Shown here one piece after another: positions 1-12,824 of a stretch of 64,000 bases of DNA. Made by a program: the position numbers and the translations under genes. A model generated the notes under the pieces. The model saw only the letters and a program-made list of their open reading frames with translations. It had not been told where the DNA came from and ran no database searches. The stretch is from assembly GCF_010548145.1 (NCBI RefSeq), contig NZ_JAAGLN010000001.1:124001-188000 (forward strand), given 5' to 3'. Each line of letters starts with the position of its first letter. Within the stretch, counting starts at the first letter, position 1. The DNA is from Streptomyces sp. SID10853. GTDB lineage: Bacteria > Actinomycetota > Actinomycetes > Streptomycetales > Streptomycetaceae.

Positions 1-718
1 CGCCGGTCGGGAAGTCGGGGCCCTTGATGCGTTCCAGCAGAGCGTCCAGAAGGTCCTCGTGCGAGGCGTCCGGGTTCTCCAGATACCACTGGGCGCCGGC
101 CGCCACCTCGCGCAGATTGTGCGGAGGGATGTTGGTGGCCATACCGACCGCGATCCCCGCGGAGCCGTTGACCAGCAAGTTCGGGAACCTGGCCGGGAGA
201 ACCACCGGCTCCTGGTTACGGCCGTCGTAGTTGTCCTGGAGGTCGACGGTCTCCTCGTCGATGTCCCTGACCATCTCCATGGACAGGGGCATCATCTTGC
301 ACTCGGTGTACCGCATGGCGGCGGCCGGGTCGTTACCGGGAGAGCCGAAGTTCCCGTTCGAGTCCACCAGCGGCATACGCATCGACCAGTGCTGGGCCAG
401 CCTGACCAGGGCGTCGTAGATCGAGGAGTCACCGTGCGGGTGGTAGGTACCCATGACGTCACCGACGACACGGGCACACTTGTAGAAGCCCTTCTCGGGC
501 CGGTAGCCGCCGTCGTACATCGCGTACAGCACCCGGCGATGGACGGGCTTCAGACCGTCCCGTACGTCCGGCAGCGCACGCGACACGATGACGGACATCG
601 CGTAGTCGAGGTACGAGCGCTGCATCTCCGTTTCGAGCCCCACCGGCTCGACACGCATACCGATCCCGGGGACAGCGGGCGGCTGTTCGGGCATCACAGG
701 GGAATTCTCGTCGGCCAT
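1..718 (-). CDS. gyrA: DNA gyrase subunit A, N-terminal part (3' end outside window)
   Basis: Type IIA topoisomerase subunit that cuts and rejoins DNA with GyrB to introduce negative supercoils. About 239 N-terminal residues are present; the gene runs off the left edge. Translation from the ATG at 718 starts [14 protein letters not shown] and shows the quinolone-pocket segment [17 protein letters not shown] and the AAAMRYTE motif holding the DNA-cleaving tyrosine. The Ser and Asp normally hit by quinolone-resistance mutations are both present. It lies 41 bp downstream of gyrB on the same strand, so co-transcription is likely. Confidence 0.97.
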   Translation of the reverse strand, partial: MADENSPVMPEQPPAVPGIGMRVEPVGLETEMQRSYLDYAMSVIVSRALPDVRDGLKPVHRRVLYAMYDGGYRPEKGFYKCARVVGDVMGTYHPHGDSSIYDALVRLAQHWSMRMPLVDSNGNFGSPGNDPAAAMRYTECKMMPLSMEMVRDIDEETVDLQDNYDGRNQEPVVLPARFPNLLVNGSAGIAVGMATNIPPHNLREVAAGAQWYLENPDASHEDLLDALLERIKGPDFPTG

Positions 719-759
719 TGCTGGTCAAAGTCCTTTCAGTGCGGTCAGCCAAGACCGAC

Positions 760-3006
<2,247 letters not shown>

Positions 3007-3095
3007 TCACACGGGCTTTCAGCGCCTCGGGCTGTCAACCTCCCACTACGGTGAGGGACGCTCTTCGGGCAGTCCTCCATACCGCACGACCCCGC

Positions 3096-3125
3096 TGTGT
3101 GCTGTTTCACGTGAAACAGCACACA
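3096..3125. other. parS: parS site 1 (core 3104-3117) inside a 30-bp perfect palindrome
   Basis: The 14-bp ParB-binding core GTTTCACGTGAAAC sits at 3104-3117. The palindrome extends perfectly to 3096-3125. It lies in the 387-bp gap between the end of dciA and the start of gyrB, which otherwise shows no convincing gene. The extended stem could also terminate the recF-dciA transcript. Confidence 0.93.
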
Positions 3126-3186
3126 TTCCGGTCGAATTCGCATGGGCTCTTGGCACAGAAGCGCCACCAAGGACCGCTCTCCGGCA

Positions 3187-3789
3187 TCAGCCGTACGTGT
3201 CGCCGGGCCCCTTGCTCCCGGGCGCCCGGAGCGGACCGAAACGCCGGGGCGGCCCGCCCGGGCCGAGAACCTTCAGCAGCTTCACCGTGCCGTGCCCCAG
3301 ATCAGCGTTCAGCCGCGCCACCAGTTGCGGCGCCAGCAGCCTCAGCTGCGTCGCCCAGGCCGTCGAATCGCACTGAACGGTCAGTACGCGGGCGTCCTCG
3401 TCGTAGCGCTGGGGAACACAGTGGTTCGCGAGATCCTCGCCCACGATCTGCGGCCAGCGGCCCATCACCCCGCCCACCGCGGCCGGTGTCTCCCAGCCAC
3501 GCTCCGTGATCAGCCGGTTGATCGCGGCGCCGAGCGGCAGAGGGTCGCGCCCGTCCGCCCGCGCACCCGAGCGCAGTCCACCACGCTTGGCCTGCTTCTT
3601 CTGCTGCGCCGCCGCACCCCGGGCCTTCGCCTGCTCCTTGGCCGCCCGCAGCGCGACTCGCGCCAGGTCAATGCCGGATGACTCGGGGACCTTGGCCTGC
3701 TCGGGCCCCGGAAGCCCGGAAGCCGGTGACTCCTCGGAACCGCGGGACGGTCCGCCGCTGTCCTCGCCCGGGAGGGGTGCCCCGGTCAT
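3187..3789 (-). CDS. dciA: DUF721 / DciA-like helicase-loading protein
   Basis: 200-aa protein with a basic, Ala/Lys/Gln-rich N-terminal half and a C-terminal DUF721 domain (about residues 85-175, including [20 protein letters not shown] and [20 protein letters not shown]). DUF721 proteins encoded beside recF in actinobacteria belong to the DciA family, which helps place the replicative DnaB helicase. Its ATG overlaps the recF stop by four bases (3786-3789), so translation is probably coupled. The helicase role is inferred from the family and context. Confidence 0.88.
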   Translation of the reverse strand: MTGAPLPGEDSGGPSRGSEESPASGLPGPEQAKVPESSGIDLARVALRAAKEQAKARGAAAQQKKQAKRGGLRSGARADGRDPLPLGAAINRLITERGWETPAAVGGVMGRWPQIVGEDLANHCVPQRYDEDARVLTVQCDSTAWATQLRLLAPQLVARLNADLGHGTVKLLKVLGPGGPPRRFGPLRAPGSKGPGDTYG

Positions 3790-4916
3790 ACCCGGTCCAC
3801 CGCGCCCTCCGAGACCGCGAACCGCACGCCCGCGAGGACGCCCGGCACATCGTCGTCCACCGCCGCCGTCACCAGTACCTGTTCCCCCGGCGCCACCAGC
3901 TCGGCAAGCCGCTCCCTGCGCCGCACATCCAGCTCCGCGAAGACGTCGTCCAGCACCAGCACCGGCTCATTGCCCTCGGTCCGCAGCAGGTCGTACGACG
4001 CCAGGCGCAGCGCCAGCGCATACGACCAGGACTCGCCGTGGCTCGCATACCCCTTGGCGGGCAGCCGACCGAGCTTCAGCACCAGGTCGTCACGGTGCGG
4101 GCCGACCAGGGTCACTCCCCGCTCGATTTCCTGCTTGCGCACCTCCACCAGCGCGGAGATCAGCTGCTCGTACAGCTCGTCCTTCGACTGGGCCGCCTCG
4201 ATCCCCTCGCCCAGTGAGCTCCGGTACTCCAGCACCACCGGGCCGCCACCCGGCGCCACCTGCTCGTACGCCTTGTCGGCCAGCGGCTGCAACGCCGCGA
4301 TCAGATCGAGCCGCTGGGCCAGCAACTCGGCGCCCACCCGCCCCAGATGCTGGTCCCACACATCGAGTGTGGACATGTCCATGGACCTGCCGCCGTGCCT
4401 GCGGGCCATCGCCGCGGACTTCAGCAGCGTGTTGCGCTGCTTCAGCACCCGCTCGTAGTCGGAGCGCACACCGGCCATCCGCGGCGAACGCGCCGTGATC
4501 AGCTCATCCAGAAACCGCCGGCGCTCACCCGGGTCGCCCTTGATCAGGGCCAGATCCTCGGGCGCGAAGAGCACGGTCCTGATGATGCCCAGCACATCGC
4601 GCGGCTTGACCTGCGAAGACCTGTTGATCCGTGCCCTGTTGGCACGGCCCGGATTGAGTTCGAGCTCCACGAGCTGAGACCGCTCGCCCTGGGTGACCGC
4701 GGCCCGGATCACCGCCCGCTCGGCGCCCATCCGTACCAGCGGCGCATCGGAGGACACCCGGTGGCTGCCGAGCGTGGCCAGATAGCCGACCGCCTCGACG
4801 AGGTTGGTCTTGCCCTGGCCGTTGGCCCCCACGAACGCAGTGACGCCCGGATCGAGAGGCACCTCGACCCGGGCGTACGAGCGGAAGTCGGCCAGCGACA
4901 GATGCGTGACATGCAT
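3786..4916 (-). CDS. recF: DNA replication/repair protein RecF
   Basis: 376-aa SMC-like ATPase that helps load RecA at single-strand gaps. The Walker A motif GANGQGKTN is at about residues 30-38. The C-terminal ABC signature and Walker B region ([22 protein letters not shown], read in two pieces) are intact. The start ATG at 4916 gives the conserved N-terminus [15 protein letters not shown]. It is placed between gnd and dciA as in other streptomycetes. Confidence 0.96.
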   Translation of the reverse strand: MHVTHLSLADFRSYARVEVPLDPGVTAFVGANGQGKTNLVEAVGYLATLGSHRVSSDAPLVRMGAERAVIRAAVTQGERSQLVELELNPGRANRARINRSSQVKPRDVLGIIRTVLFAPEDLALIKGDPGERRRFLDELITARSPRMAGVRSDYERVLKQRNTLLKSAAMARRHGGRSMDMSTLDVWDQHLGRVGAELLAQRLDLIAALQPLADKAYEQVAPGGGPVVLEYRSSLGEGIEAAQSKDELYEQLISALVEVRKQEIERGVTLVGPHRDDLVLKLGRLPAKGYASHGESWSYALALRLASYDLLRTEGNEPVLVLDDVFAELDVRRRERLAELVAPGEQVLVTAAVDDDVPGVLAGVRFAVSEGAVDRV

Positions 4917-4946
4917 GACCGTGCGCCGACCTTCCCTGCTGCTGGC

Positions 4947-5825
4947 TTACTTCTTGTTCTCGACCGCGTGGCCACCGAACTGGTTGCGCAGCGCGGCGAT
5001 CATCTTCATCTGGGGAGAGTCGTCCTGGCGCGAAGCGAAGCGGGCGAAGAGCGACGCGGTGATCGCGGGCAGCGGAACAGCGTTGTCGATGGCCGCCTCG
5101 ACCGTCCAGCGTCCTTCGCCCGAATCGGCGGCGAAACCACGGAGCTGGTCGAGGTGCTCGTCGTCGTCCAGGGCATTGACCGCGAGGTCGAGCAGCCAGG
5201 AACGGATGACCGTGCCCTCCTGCCAGGAGCGGAAGACCTCGCGCACATCGGTGACGGAGTCGACCTTCTCCAGGAGCTCCCAGCCCTCGGCGTACGCCTG
5301 CATCATGGCGTACTCGATGCCGTTGTGGACCATCTTGGCGAAGTGGCCGGCGCCGACCTTGCCCGCGTGGACCGAGCCGAACTCCCCCTCGGGCTTGAGG
5401 GCATCGAAGACCGGCTGCACCTTCGCGACGTTCTCGGCGTCGCCGCCGTACATCAGCGCATAGCCGTTCTCCAGGCCCCAGACGCCACCGGAGACACCGC
5501 AGTCGACGAAGCCGATGCCCTTGATGCCCAGCTCGACCGCGTGCTTCTCGTCATCGGTCCAGCGCGAGTTCCCGCCGTCCACGACGACATCGCCCGGGGA
5601 CAGCAGGTCGGCCAGCTCGTCGACGGTGGACTGGGTCGCGGCACCTGCCGGGACCATGACCCACACGACGCGGGGGCCCTTGAGCTTGCCCACAAGCTCT
5701 TCCAGGCTGTGGACATCGGCTACGTCCGCGTTGCGGTCGTAACCGATGACGGTGTGGCCAGCGCGGCGGATGCGCTCGCGCATGTTCCCGCCCATCTTGC
5801 CGAGGCCGACGAGACCGAGCTCCAT
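4947..5825 (-). CDS. gnd: 6-phosphogluconate dehydrogenase (decarboxylating), YqeC type
   Basis: 292-aa oxidoreductase of the pentose phosphate pathway, converting 6-phosphogluconate to ribulose 5-phosphate. The N-terminal Rossmann motif is GLVGLGKMGGNM. The substrate-binding segments GVSGGVWGLENGY and KMVHNGIEYAMMQAYAEG match the short bacterial form of about 300 aa. The ATG at 5825 is preceded by AAGGATC; the 23 upstream in-frame codons are judged untranslated. A metabolic gene between dnaN and recF is a normal streptomycete arrangement. Confidence 0.93.
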   Translation of the reverse strand: MELGLVGLGKMGGNMRERIRRAGHTVIGYDRNADVADVHSLEELVGKLKGPRVVWVMVPAGAATQSTVDELADLLSPGDVVVDGGNSRWTDDEKHAVELGIKGIGFVDCGVSGGVWGLENGYALMYGGDAENVAKVQPVFDALKPEGEFGSVHAGKVGAGHFAKMVHNGIEYAMMQAYAEGWELLEKVDSVTDVREVFRSWQEGTVIRSWLLDLAVNALDDDEHLDQLRGFAADSGEGRWTVEAAIDNAVPLPAITASLFARFASRQDDSPQMKMIAALRNQFGGHAVENKK

Positions 5826-5935
5826 CAGAAGATCCTTAGTGACGTGGTGGCGTTTCGTACCCGCGTCCGAGCGTACGCCGGGACCCGGGTACACACCTGC
5901 GGGGTAAGCCGCTCAGACGTACGGCCGCGAACGGC

Positions 5936-7066
5936 TCAGCCCGACAGGCGCACCGGCATGATCAGGTACTTGTAGGCGTCGTCGGCCTCGGCGTCGAGAG
6001 CGGGCCGGCCGCTGAGCAGCGCGGGCTTGGTCGACGTCGTGAAGGAGAGCTGGGCGACGGGGGAGTCGATCGCGCTCAGACCGTCCAGCAGGAAGGTCGG
6101 GTTGAAGGCGATCGAGATGTCGTCGCCGTCGAGCTTGGCGTCCACCCGCTCCACAGCCTGTGCGTCGTCGCTCGATCCGGCCTCCAGGATCAGCACGCCC
6201 TGCTCGAAGCTCAGCCGCACCGGGGTGTTCCGCTCGGCCACGAGGGAGACACGCTTGACGGCCTCGACGAACGCGGGCGTCTCGATCACGGCGATCGAGT
6301 TGAACTCGGTCGGGAAGAGCGTCCGGTACTTCGGCAGGTCGCCTTCGAGCAGCCGCGTGGTCGTACGCCGGCCCGCCCCCTCGAAACCGATCAGACCCTC
6401 ACCGGCGCCGGACCCGGACAGTGCGAGCGTCACGGTGTCACCGCTGGTCAGCGACTTGGCGGTGTCCAGGAGCGTCTTGGCGGGCACCAGCGCGACCGCG
6501 GACGCCTCCGGGTCCTCCGGCTTCCACAGGAACTCGCGGACCGCGAAGCGGTAGCGGTCGGTGGACGCCAAGGTGACCCGGTCGCCCTCGATCTCGATCC
6601 GTACGCCGGTGAGGACAGGAAGCGTGTCGTCACGGCCCGCCGCGATGGCCACCTGGGCCGCGGCGGAGGCGAAGACCTCACCGGGGACGGTGCCGGTCGC
6701 GGTCGGCATCTGCGGCAGCGCCGGGTACTCCTCCACAGGGAGGGTGTGGAGTGTGAACCGGGAAGAGCCGCAGACCACAGTCGCCCGGACCCCGTCCGTG
6801 GAGATCTCCACCGGACGGTTGGGGAGGGAACGGCAGATGTCGGCGAGCAGCCGGCCCGAGACGAGGACGGTGCCCTGCTCCTCGATCTCCGCGTCCACCG
6901 AGACCCGCGCCGAGACCTCGTAGTCGAAGCCGGAGAGGCTCAGTGCGCCTTCCTCGGCCTTGAGCAGCAGGCCCGCAAGAACGGGCACCGGCGGACGGGC
7001 CGGAAGGCTGCGGGCCGCCCAGGCCACCGCCTCCGCGAGTACATCGCGCTCCACCCGGATCTTCAC
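5936..7066 (-). CDS. dnaN: DNA polymerase III beta subunit (sliding clamp)
   Basis: 376-aa ring-forming clamp that tethers the replicative polymerase. Translation from GTG 7066 starts VKIRVERDVLAEAVAWAARS and ends in the conserved YKYLIMPVRLSG. A long in-frame extension upstream runs into oriC and is not coding: the GTG carries a strong AGGAGG site and gives the usual length. It is the first gene leftward from oriC. Confidence 0.97.
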   Translation of the reverse strand: MKIRVERDVLAEAVAWAARSLPARPPVPVLAGLLLKAEEGALSLSGFDYEVSARVSVDAEIEEQGTVLVSGRLLADICRSLPNRPVEISTDGVRATVVCGSSRFTLHTLPVEEYPALPQMPTATGTVPGEVFASAAAQVAIAAGRDDTLPVLTGVRIEIEGDRVTLASTDRYRFAVREFLWKPEDPEASAVALVPAKTLLDTAKSLTSGDTVTLALSGSGAGEGLIGFEGAGRRTTTRLLEGDLPKYRTLFPTEFNSIAVIETPAFVEAVKRVSLVAERNTPVRLSFEQGVLILEAGSSDDAQAVERVDAKLDGDDISIAFNPTFLLDGLSAIDSPVAQLSFTTSTKPALLSGRPALDAEADDAYKYLIMPVRLSG

Positions 7067-7904
7067 CGGAACCGCCTCCTGCTGTTGCTCGCTCGCCCTG
7101 CTGGCCTTCGTCGTCGGCTTCTCGCCGGGGACCAGTCTGACGTACGCCGCCGACAGTCGGTGCGCGTCGGGGTCAAGTCGCGCCGAGCGGCACCAGGGGC
7201 TCCGGCGGCAAGTTGTGCACAGCGCCCACTTCGAAGCCAATTCCCCGGTAACTCTAGGGGGCAGTAGTAGTAGGGGCTGTGGAAACCGTGGATAACCCCG
7301 TTTGCCCAGCTCAGAGGCGGTTTTTTGTCCACCGTGCCTGTGGGCGGAGCCGGTGCAAAAGTGCCCGGCTCTGTGGACGGCGAAAAGTTCTGCACACCCG
7401 GTGCACAGGAGAGGGCCACTTCTCCCCAGCTCCGTCCCCAGCTTTACCCACCTTGCCCACAGCCCAACCAACCACCTTGGTGTGACGGCTTTCACTCGAC
7501 CCGGTGACCGCGGGTGTTTCGTTGCCGAACAGTGGACAAGGGTGTGGAGAAGCTGGGGACAACAGCGCCCTGCCTGTGGGCCGCCGGTGGACAACGAATC
7601 CCCAGGGCTGTGGAAGAAAAATCCGTCCACAGCCTGTGGACGGCGGTTGGCCACAAATCCACAACCGTCTGACCTGGCCTGATGGAGTCTCAGGCGCCGC
7701 CCCTGTGGACACAATCTGGACAACTGATCAGTCCCCAGGGTGTGGACGGCCTCACACCCTCAATTCTGTGGAGAACATACGCGTGCGGCCCGGTATTCGA
7801 ACAGCGTCGGTCCGGGGAACACACGGCGAACGCTGCGGAACAGCGGAGGGCGCCCCGGGACTCGAGTCCCGGGGCGCCCTCCGAAGGTGCTGGAAGCCGC
7901 CCGG
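7067..7904. other. oriC: Chromosomal replication origin oriC, dnaA-dnaN intergenic region
   Basis: The 838-bp gap between dnaN and dnaA carries about 19 sequences close to the streptomycete DnaA box TTGTCCACA, in both orientations. Starts (9-mers) noted: 7213, 7278, 7287, 7325, 7372, 7453, 7531, 7543, 7554, 7586, 7609, 7623, 7635, 7647, 7655, 7704, 7715, 7741, 7767. The densest group is 7531-7775. No open frame in the gap looks like a gene. Individual box assignments with two or more mismatches are tentative. Confidence 0.95.
7845..7882. terminator. 38-bp perfect palindrome, dnaA terminator at the oriC edge
   Basis: A perfect inverted repeat centred on ACTCGAGT, with 19-nt arms rich in G and C, lies 22 bp beyond the dnaA stop. 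It would form a very stable hairpin and probably keeps dnaA transcription out of oriC. No T-run follows, which is usual in high-GC actinobacteria. Confidence 0.85.
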
Positions 7905-9656
7905 TCAGCCGTTCTTGATGCGGTTGGTGAGCTCCGTGACCTGGTTGTAGATGGAGCGCCGCTCGGCCATCAGCGCCCGGATCTTCCGGTCCGCGTGCAT
8001 CACTGTCGTATGGTCCCGGCCGCCGAACTGCGCCCCGATCTTGGGCAGTGAGAGGTCCGTGAGTTCACGGCAGAGGTACATGGCGATCTGCCGCGCCGTC
8101 ACCAGCACGCGGCTGCGCGAGGATCCGCAGAGGTCCTCGATGGTCAGCCCGAAGTAGTCGGCCGTCGCCGCCATGATGGCGCTCGCGGTGATTTCCGGGG
8201 CCGCGTCCTCACCGCCGGGGATCAGGTCCTTCAGCACGATCTCGGTGAGCCCGAGATCGACCGGCTGGCGGTTGAGCGAGGCGAACGCCGTCACGCGGAT
8301 CAGCGCCCCCTCCAGCTCGCGGATGTTGCGCGAGATGCGGGAGGCGATGAACTCGAGTACTTCCGGCGGGGCGTTGAGCTGCTCCTGGACCGCCTTCTTG
8401 CGGAGGATCGCGATCCGCGTCTCCAGCTCCGGAGGCTGCACATCGGTGGTGAGGCCCCACTCGAACCGGTTGCGCAGCCGGTCCTCCAGGGTCACCAGCT
8501 GCTTGGGCGGCCGGTCGGAGGAGAGCACGATCTGCTTGTTGGCGTTGTGCAGCGTGTTGAAGGTGTGGAAGAACTCCTCCTGCGTCGACTCCTTGCTCGC
8601 CAGGAACTGGATGTCGTCGACGAGGAGGATGTCGACATCGCGGTATCGCTTGCGGAAGGTGTCACCCTTGCCGTCACGGATCGAGTTGATGAACTCGTTG
8701 GTGAACTCCTCCGAGCTCACGTACCGCACCCGGGTCCCCGGGTAGAGGCTCCGCGCGTAGTGCCCGATGGCATGCAGCAGGTGGGTCTTGCCGAGACCGG
8801 ACTCCCCGTAGATGAACAGCGGGTTGTACGCCTTGGCCGGCGCCTCGGCGACAGCGACGGCGGCCGCGTGCGCGAAACGGTTCGACGCGCCGATGACGAA
8901 GGTGTCGAAGAGGTACTTGGGGTTCAGCCGCGCCTGCGGCTCACCCGGGCCGGGCGCCGGAGCGGGCTGTGCGGCCAGTGGCCCCGGCGCTCCGCTGGGC
9001 GCCGGCAGGTGGCGCTGCGACGACTGGGGGTCGCGGAGATCATGACGTTCGGGGCGCTGCTGCTCGTACTGCTGGCGGTCCTGCTGCCGGTAGTCGTGCT
9101 GCGGCTGTGAGCGCGGGCCGGTATAGGGGTCGCGCTCCTGGAAGCCACCGAGTCTGGGCTGCTGCCAGGAGAGGTCCTCCTGGGTGCGCGGCCAGGCGCC
9201 CGGGTCGGGGCGCTGCTGCTGATAGTCCGGGTAGGCGGGCCGGGCCGTCGGCATCCCGTCGTCGGACGGGCGGTGGCTGTATCCGTCGTAGGTGTCGCCG
9301 TGCCGCGGTTCGTCGTGCTGCGGGTGCTGATAGCGGGGCTGCTGTTGCTGCTGCATCGGCGGGGCCGGCTGCGCGGGATCACCGATGCTGTCGTCCACCG
9401 TGATGGCGATCCGGATCGGGCGGCCGCATTCGTGACTCAGCGTCTCGCTGATGAGGGGGGCCAGCCGGCCTTCGAGGACCCGCTTGCCCCATTCATTGGG
9501 GACGGCGAGAAGAGCGGTGTCCGCCACGAGAGCCAGCGGCTGGCAGCGCTCGATCCACTGCTTGTCCTTGGGCTCGATATTTTGCTGGCCCTCGCCGAGG
9601 AGACGTTCGAGGACTCGTGGCCACACTGCGGCAAGATCGGCAGGTACGTCAGCCAC
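7905..9656 (-). CDS. dnaA: Chromosomal replication initiator DnaA
   Basis: 583-aa AAA+ initiator binding the oriC boxes. Domain I covers about residues 1-90. A very long disordered domain II (about 90-240, Pro/Gln/Arg/Tyr-rich) is the streptomycete hallmark. Domain III has Walker A GESGLGKT at 284-291 and Walker B LLVDDIQF. Domain IV holds the DnaA-box-binding helix ([15 protein letters not shown]). Start chosen at GTG 9656 ([17 protein letters not shown]); 30 upstream in-frame codons have no family support. DnaA boxes upstream suggest autoregulation. Confidence 0.96.
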   Translation of the reverse strand: MADVPADLAAVWPRVLERLLGEGQQNIEPKDKQWIERCQPLALVADTALLAVPNEWGKRVLEGRLAPLISETLSHECGRPIRIAITVDDSIGDPAQPAPPMQQQQQPRYQHPQHDEPRHGDTYDGYSHRPSDDGMPTARPAYPDYQQQRPDPGAWPRTQEDLSWQQPRLGGFQERDPYTGPRSQPQHDYRQQDRQQYEQQRPERHDLRDPQSSQRHLPAPSGAPGPLAAQPAPAPGPGEPQARLNPKYLFDTFVIGASNRFAHAAAVAVAEAPAKAYNPLFIYGESGLGKTHLLHAIGHYARSLYPGTRVRYVSSEEFTNEFINSIRDGKGDTFRKRYRDVDILLVDDIQFLASKESTQEEFFHTFNTLHNANKQIVLSSDRPPKQLVTLEDRLRNRFEWGLTTDVQPPELETRIAILRKKAVQEQLNAPPEVLEFIASRISRNIRELEGALIRVTAFASLNRQPVDLGLTEIVLKDLIPGGEDAAPEITASAIMAATADYFGLTIEDLCGSSRSRVLVTARQIAMYLCRELTDLSLPKIGAQFGGRDHTTVMHADRKIRALMAERRSIYNQVTELTNRIKNG

Positions 9657-9778
9657 GGGGCACGCTCTCTCGCAGGTCCCACGAATGTGTGGTTCTCGGG
9701 ACGGGGGGTGAAGACAGGCAGGAAAAAGACTTGGGAGTTCCGCCAAGGTAGTCAGGGCGACCCACGCGGTTCAAGTTG

Positions 9779-9799
9779 TTGTCCACAGCCTGTGCACAG
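9779..9799. promoter_or_regulatory. DnaA boxes in the dnaA promoter region
   Basis: A perfect TTGTCCACA at 9779-9787 is followed by a second, reversed box-like 9-mer (TGTGCACAG) at 9791-9799, about 125 bp upstream of the dnaA start. The 364-bp dnaA-rpmH gap is a divergent promoter region with no gene visible. Paired boxes here fit negative autoregulation of dnaA; this is inference from known streptomycete dnaA control. Confidence 0.7.
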
Positions 9800-10020
9800 T
9801 GGGGGCCGCTGTAAGGGCCGGTTTGACCGGATGGCGTAGTCGCGCGTACCGTGACCAGGTCGAGTTGTCGATGGCTGCTGCCGCCTGCCTCCGATGGGCA
9901 ATGATCACGATCTGTGGTCGTGAAGCGGTGCACACGGGCGTATTCGCGAGCTACTCGTGGGCGCACGGTGACAGCCAGGCGATGTCCCGCCATCACCCGA
10001 TTCATTTCTGGAGCCCCCGA

Positions 10021-10158
10021 GTGAGCAAGCGCACCTTCCAGCCGAACAACCGTCGTCGCGCCAAGACCCACGGTTTCCGTCTCCGTATGCGTACGCGCGC
10101 CGGTCGCGCCATTCTGGCGACCCGCCGTGGCAAGGGTCGCTCCCGCCTGTCCGCCTGA
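10021..10158 (+). CDS. rpmH: Ribosomal protein L34 (bL34)
   Basis: 45-aa basic large-subunit protein starting at GTG 10021 ([20 protein letters not shown]) with the typical Arg-rich end [23 protein letters not shown] sequence lies about 8 nt upstream of the start. It heads the rightward rpmH-rnpA-yidD-yidC-jag-rsmG cluster, divergent from dnaA. Confidence 0.97.
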   Translation: MSKRTFQPNNRRRAKTHGFRLRMRTRAGRAILATRRGKGRSRLSA

Positions 10159-10176
10159 TCTCGTACAGGTCATGAC

Positions 10177-10548
10177 GTGCTGCCTACCGAGAATCGGCTG
10201 AGGCGGCGCGAGGACTTCGCAGCCGCAGTACGACGAGGGCGCCGAGCCGGTCGCCCGTTGCTCGTCGTCCATCTACGCAGCGGTACAACGGACCCGCATG
10301 TGCCTGGGGAGAGCACTCCCCCGACACGTGCGGGTTTCGTCGTAAGCAAAGCAGTGGGCGGAGCGGTCGTCCGCACCGCAGTGAAGCGGAAGCTTCGCCA
10401 TCTGGTGCGCGATCGGCTCCCTCAGCTGCCCCCCGGTAGCCTGGTTGTCGTACGGGCGCTGCCCGGCGCGGGCACCGCCGACCATGCACAGCTGGCCCGA
10501 GACCTGGACGCCGCATTGGCGCGGCTACTGGGAGGGGGCGCGCGATGA
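10177..10548 (+). CDS. rnpA: Ribonuclease P protein component
   Basis: 123-aa basic protein cofactor of the tRNA 5'-processing ribozyme. The N-terminus [20 protein letters not shown] and the conserved RNA-binding patch [20 protein letters not shown] are present. The GTG start at 10177 is 18 bp after rpmH. Its TGA overlaps the yidD ATG. Confidence 0.95.
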   Translation: MLPTENRLRRREDFAAAVRRGRRAGRPLLVVHLRSGTTDPHVPGESTPPTRAGFVVSKAVGGAVVRTAVKRKLRHLVRDRLPQLPPGSLVVVRALPGAGTADHAQLARDLDAALARLLGGGAR

Positions 10549-10874
10549 AGTACCCGCTGCTGGCTCTCATCAAGTTGTACCAGTGGACGATCAGCCCGCT
10601 CCTCGGGCCTGTCTGCAGGTACTACCCGTCGTGTTCCCACTACGGATATACGGCTATCGACCGGCACGGTGCGGTGAAGGGAACGGCACTGACGGCCTGG
10701 CGCATCCTGCGATGCAACCCCTGGTCGCCGGGTGGCGTGGACCACGTTCCGCCGCGCAAACGTCCGCGTTGGCACGAACTGCTGCGCAATGCGTGGCGGA
10801 AAAGCAAGGGCGGGCACTCCGGTCAGGAGACCGGCCCGGCCGCAGAGACCTCGCCCAATGCTCAAGGAGCCTGA
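10545..10874 (+). CDS. yidD: YidD membrane protein insertion efficiency factor
   Basis: 109-aa amphipathic, Cys-containing protein that assists YidC-mediated membrane insertion. The family signature is clear: [26 protein letters not shown], and [17 protein letters not shown]. The ATG at 10545 overlaps the end of rnpA by four bases, and yidC begins four bases after its stop, indicating one operon. Confidence 0.95.
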   Translation: MKYPLLALIKLYQWTISPLLGPVCRYYPSCSHYGYTAIDRHGAVKGTALTAWRILRCNPWSPGGVDHVPPRKRPRWHELLRNAWRKSKGGHSGQETGPAAETSPNAQGA

Positions 10875-10877
10875 TTA

Positions 10878-12191
10878 GTGGACACGATTGCCAGTCTGTT
10901 CAGCTTTATCACCACCCCAGTTTCCTGGGTCATCGTCCAGTTCCACTCGCTGTACGGAGCCATCTTCGGTCCCGACACGGGCTGGGCCTGGGGCCTGTCC
11001 ATCGTGTCCCTGGTGGTCCTGATCCGGATCTGCCTGATCCCGCTCTTTGTGAAGCAGATCAAGTCGACCCGTGGCATGCAGGCGCTCCAGCCGAAGATGA
11101 AGGCGATCCAGGAGCGCTACAAGAGCGACAAGCAGCGTCAGTCCGAAGAGATGATGAAGCTGTACAAGGAGACGGGCACCAACCCGCTCTCCTCGTGTCT
11201 GCCGATCATCGCGCAGTCGCCGTTCTTCTTCGCGCTGTACCACGTGCTCTCTGCCATCGCCAACGGGCAGACGAAGGGGTACATCGACAAGCCGCTGCTG
11301 GAGAGTGCGCAGAAGGCGCACATCTTCGGCGCTCCGCTGGCGGCGAAGTTCATGGACAGCTCGGACAAGGTCGCAGCGCTCGGCGCCACGCTGACCGACG
11401 TCCGTATCGTCACCGCGGTCATGATCATCATGATGTCGGCGTCGCAGTTCTACACGCAGCGCCAGCTGATGACGAAGAACGTCGACATGTCCGTCAAGAC
11501 GCCGTTCATGCAGCAGCAGAAGATGCTGATGTACGTCTTCCCGCTGATGTTCGCCGTGATGGGTGTCAACTTCCCCGTCGGTGTCCTCGTGTACTGGCTC
11601 ACCACCAACGTGTGGACCATGGGTCAGCAGATGTTCGTGATCCACCGCAACCCGACGCCGGGCAGCCAGGCGCAGGCCGGACTGCTGGAGCGGATGCAGA
11701 AGCACCTCATCGCACATGGTTCGACGCGTACCCGTCACCAGCGCAACATCATCAAGGGCATCGCGTCCAAGGAGACGAAGGACCGCAACGACGCCGAGCG
11801 TAAGTTCATCACCACGCTGAGCAAGTCCGGCCTCGTGGCTCAGGCCGACGGCACCGTGGAGAAGAGCGACGCGGCTGTGGCCGCCGAGGCCGAGGGCATG
11901 AGCCTGGCCGAGGCCGCGCCGAAGCGTCAGCAGCCCAAGCGCCAGACCAAGGCGAAGCGCCAGACGGGTGCTGCTCAGGCAGGCCAGGCGCAGACCGGTG
12001 GGGCGAAGGCGGCGGAGAAGCCCGGCGGCGCCAAGGCGACCGATGGTTCTTCCGAGAAGACCTCGCTGGACAAGAGCGAGCCGCAGGCGGACTCCGAGCC
12101 GGATGCCAAGCCCGCTTCCCGTAATGCACGCCAAGCCAAGCCGGGGCAGCGTAAGGGCCAGCAGCGCCCCAAGCACCCGTCCAAGAAGTAA
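10878..12191 (+). CDS. yidC: Membrane protein insertase YidC (Oxa1 family)
   Basis: 437-aa insertase of the Gram-positive type, lacking the large periplasmic domain of proteobacterial YidC. Hydrophobic segments lie near residues 1-30, 35-60 ([20 protein letters not shown]), 100-125, 170-190 and 220-250. The C-terminal 130 residues are a hydrophilic Lys/Gln/Ala-rich tail likely to contact ribosomes. GTG start at 10878. It is followed 15 bp later by jag. Confidence 0.95.
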   Translation: MDTIASLFSFITTPVSWVIVQFHSLYGAIFGPDTGWAWGLSIVSLVVLIRICLIPLFVKQIKSTRGMQALQPKMKAIQERYKSDKQRQSEEMMKLYKETGTNPLSSCLPIIAQSPFFFALYHVLSAIANGQTKGYIDKPLLESAQKAHIFGAPLAAKFMDSSDKVAALGATLTDVRIVTAVMIIMMSASQFYTQRQLMTKNVDMSVKTPFMQQQKMLMYVFPLMFAVMGVNFPVGVLVYWLTTNVWTMGQQMFVIHRNPTPGSQAQAGLLERMQKHLIAHGSTRTRHQRNIIKGIASKETKDRNDAERKFITTLSKSGLVAQADGTVEKSDAAVAAEAEGMSLAEAAPKRQQPKRQTKAKRQTGAAQAGQAQTGGAKAAEKPGGAKATDGSSEKTSLDKSEPQADSEPDAKPASRNARQAKPGQRKGQQRPKHPSKK

Positions 12192-12206
12192 GAAGGAGTC
12201 CATCCC

Positions 12207-12719
12207 GTGACGGAAGGCACCACCACCTCCCCCGCCGCTGAGGGCGACACGCTGAGCCGGCTGGAGCAGGAAGGCGAGATCGCGGCGGACTACCTCGAGG
12301 GTCTGCTCGACATCGCGGACCTCGACGGTGACATCGATATGGACGTCGAGGCCGACCGTGCAGCGGTCTCGATCATCAGTGATGCGAGCAGCCGCGACCT
12401 TCAGAAGCTCGTGGGACGCGACGGTGAGGTGCTGGAGGCTCTCCAGGAGCTCACCAGGCTCGCGGTGCACCGGGAGACCGGGGACCGCAGCCGGCTGATG
12501 CTGGACATCGCGGGCTTCCGGGCCAAGAAGCGTGAGGAGCTCGCCGCTCTGGGCGCCAAGGCTGCCGACGAGGTGAAGAGCTCCGGCGAGCCGGTCAAGC
12601 TGGACCCGATGACGCCGTTCGAGCGCAAGGTGGTGCACGACGCGATCGCTGCCGCCGGGCTGCGCAGCGAGTCCGAGGGCGAGGAGCCACAGCGCTTCGT
12701 CGTTGTGCTTCCGGCCTGA
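12207..12719 (+). CDS. jag: Jag/KhpB-type KH-R3H RNA-binding protein
   Basis: 170-aa protein with an acidic N-terminal stretch, a KH domain (about residues 55-100, containing LQKLVGRDGEVLEALQELTR) and a C-terminal R3H domain (LDPMTPFERKVVHDAIAAAG). The GTG start at 12207 follows AAGGAG. Homologues bind RNA and influence cell-wall elongation; the role here is inferred from the family and the yidC linkage. Confidence 0.92.
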   Translation: MTEGTTTSPAAEGDTLSRLEQEGEIAADYLEGLLDIADLDGDIDMDVEADRAAVSIISDASSRDLQKLVGRDGEVLEALQELTRLAVHRETGDRSRLMLDIAGFRAKKREELAALGAKAADEVKSSGEPVKLDPMTPFERKVVHDAIAAAGLRSESEGEEPQRFVVVLPA

Positions 12720-12736
12720 CCGGTGCACTGTTCTGT

Positions 12737-12764
12737 CGGCCCCGTCTGTTCGCAGGCGGGGCCG
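12737..12764 (+). terminator. Hairpin terminator after jag
   Basis: A 12-nt GC-rich stem (CGGCCCCGTCTG and its complement, one G-T pair) with a TTCG tetraloop lies 17 bp after the jag stop, followed by AACTTTGT. It separates jag from rsmG. Confidence 0.75.
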
Positions 12765-12824
12765 AACTTTGTCAGCCTGTTGTCAGCCATCCAAGCGGTA
12801 TCGCGGTAAGGAAGGACGGTCCCC

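Noticed and set aside
1..718. Quinolone-resistance mutation in gyrA
   Set aside because: The segment [11 protein letters not shown] keeps the Ser and Asp of sensitive enzymes.
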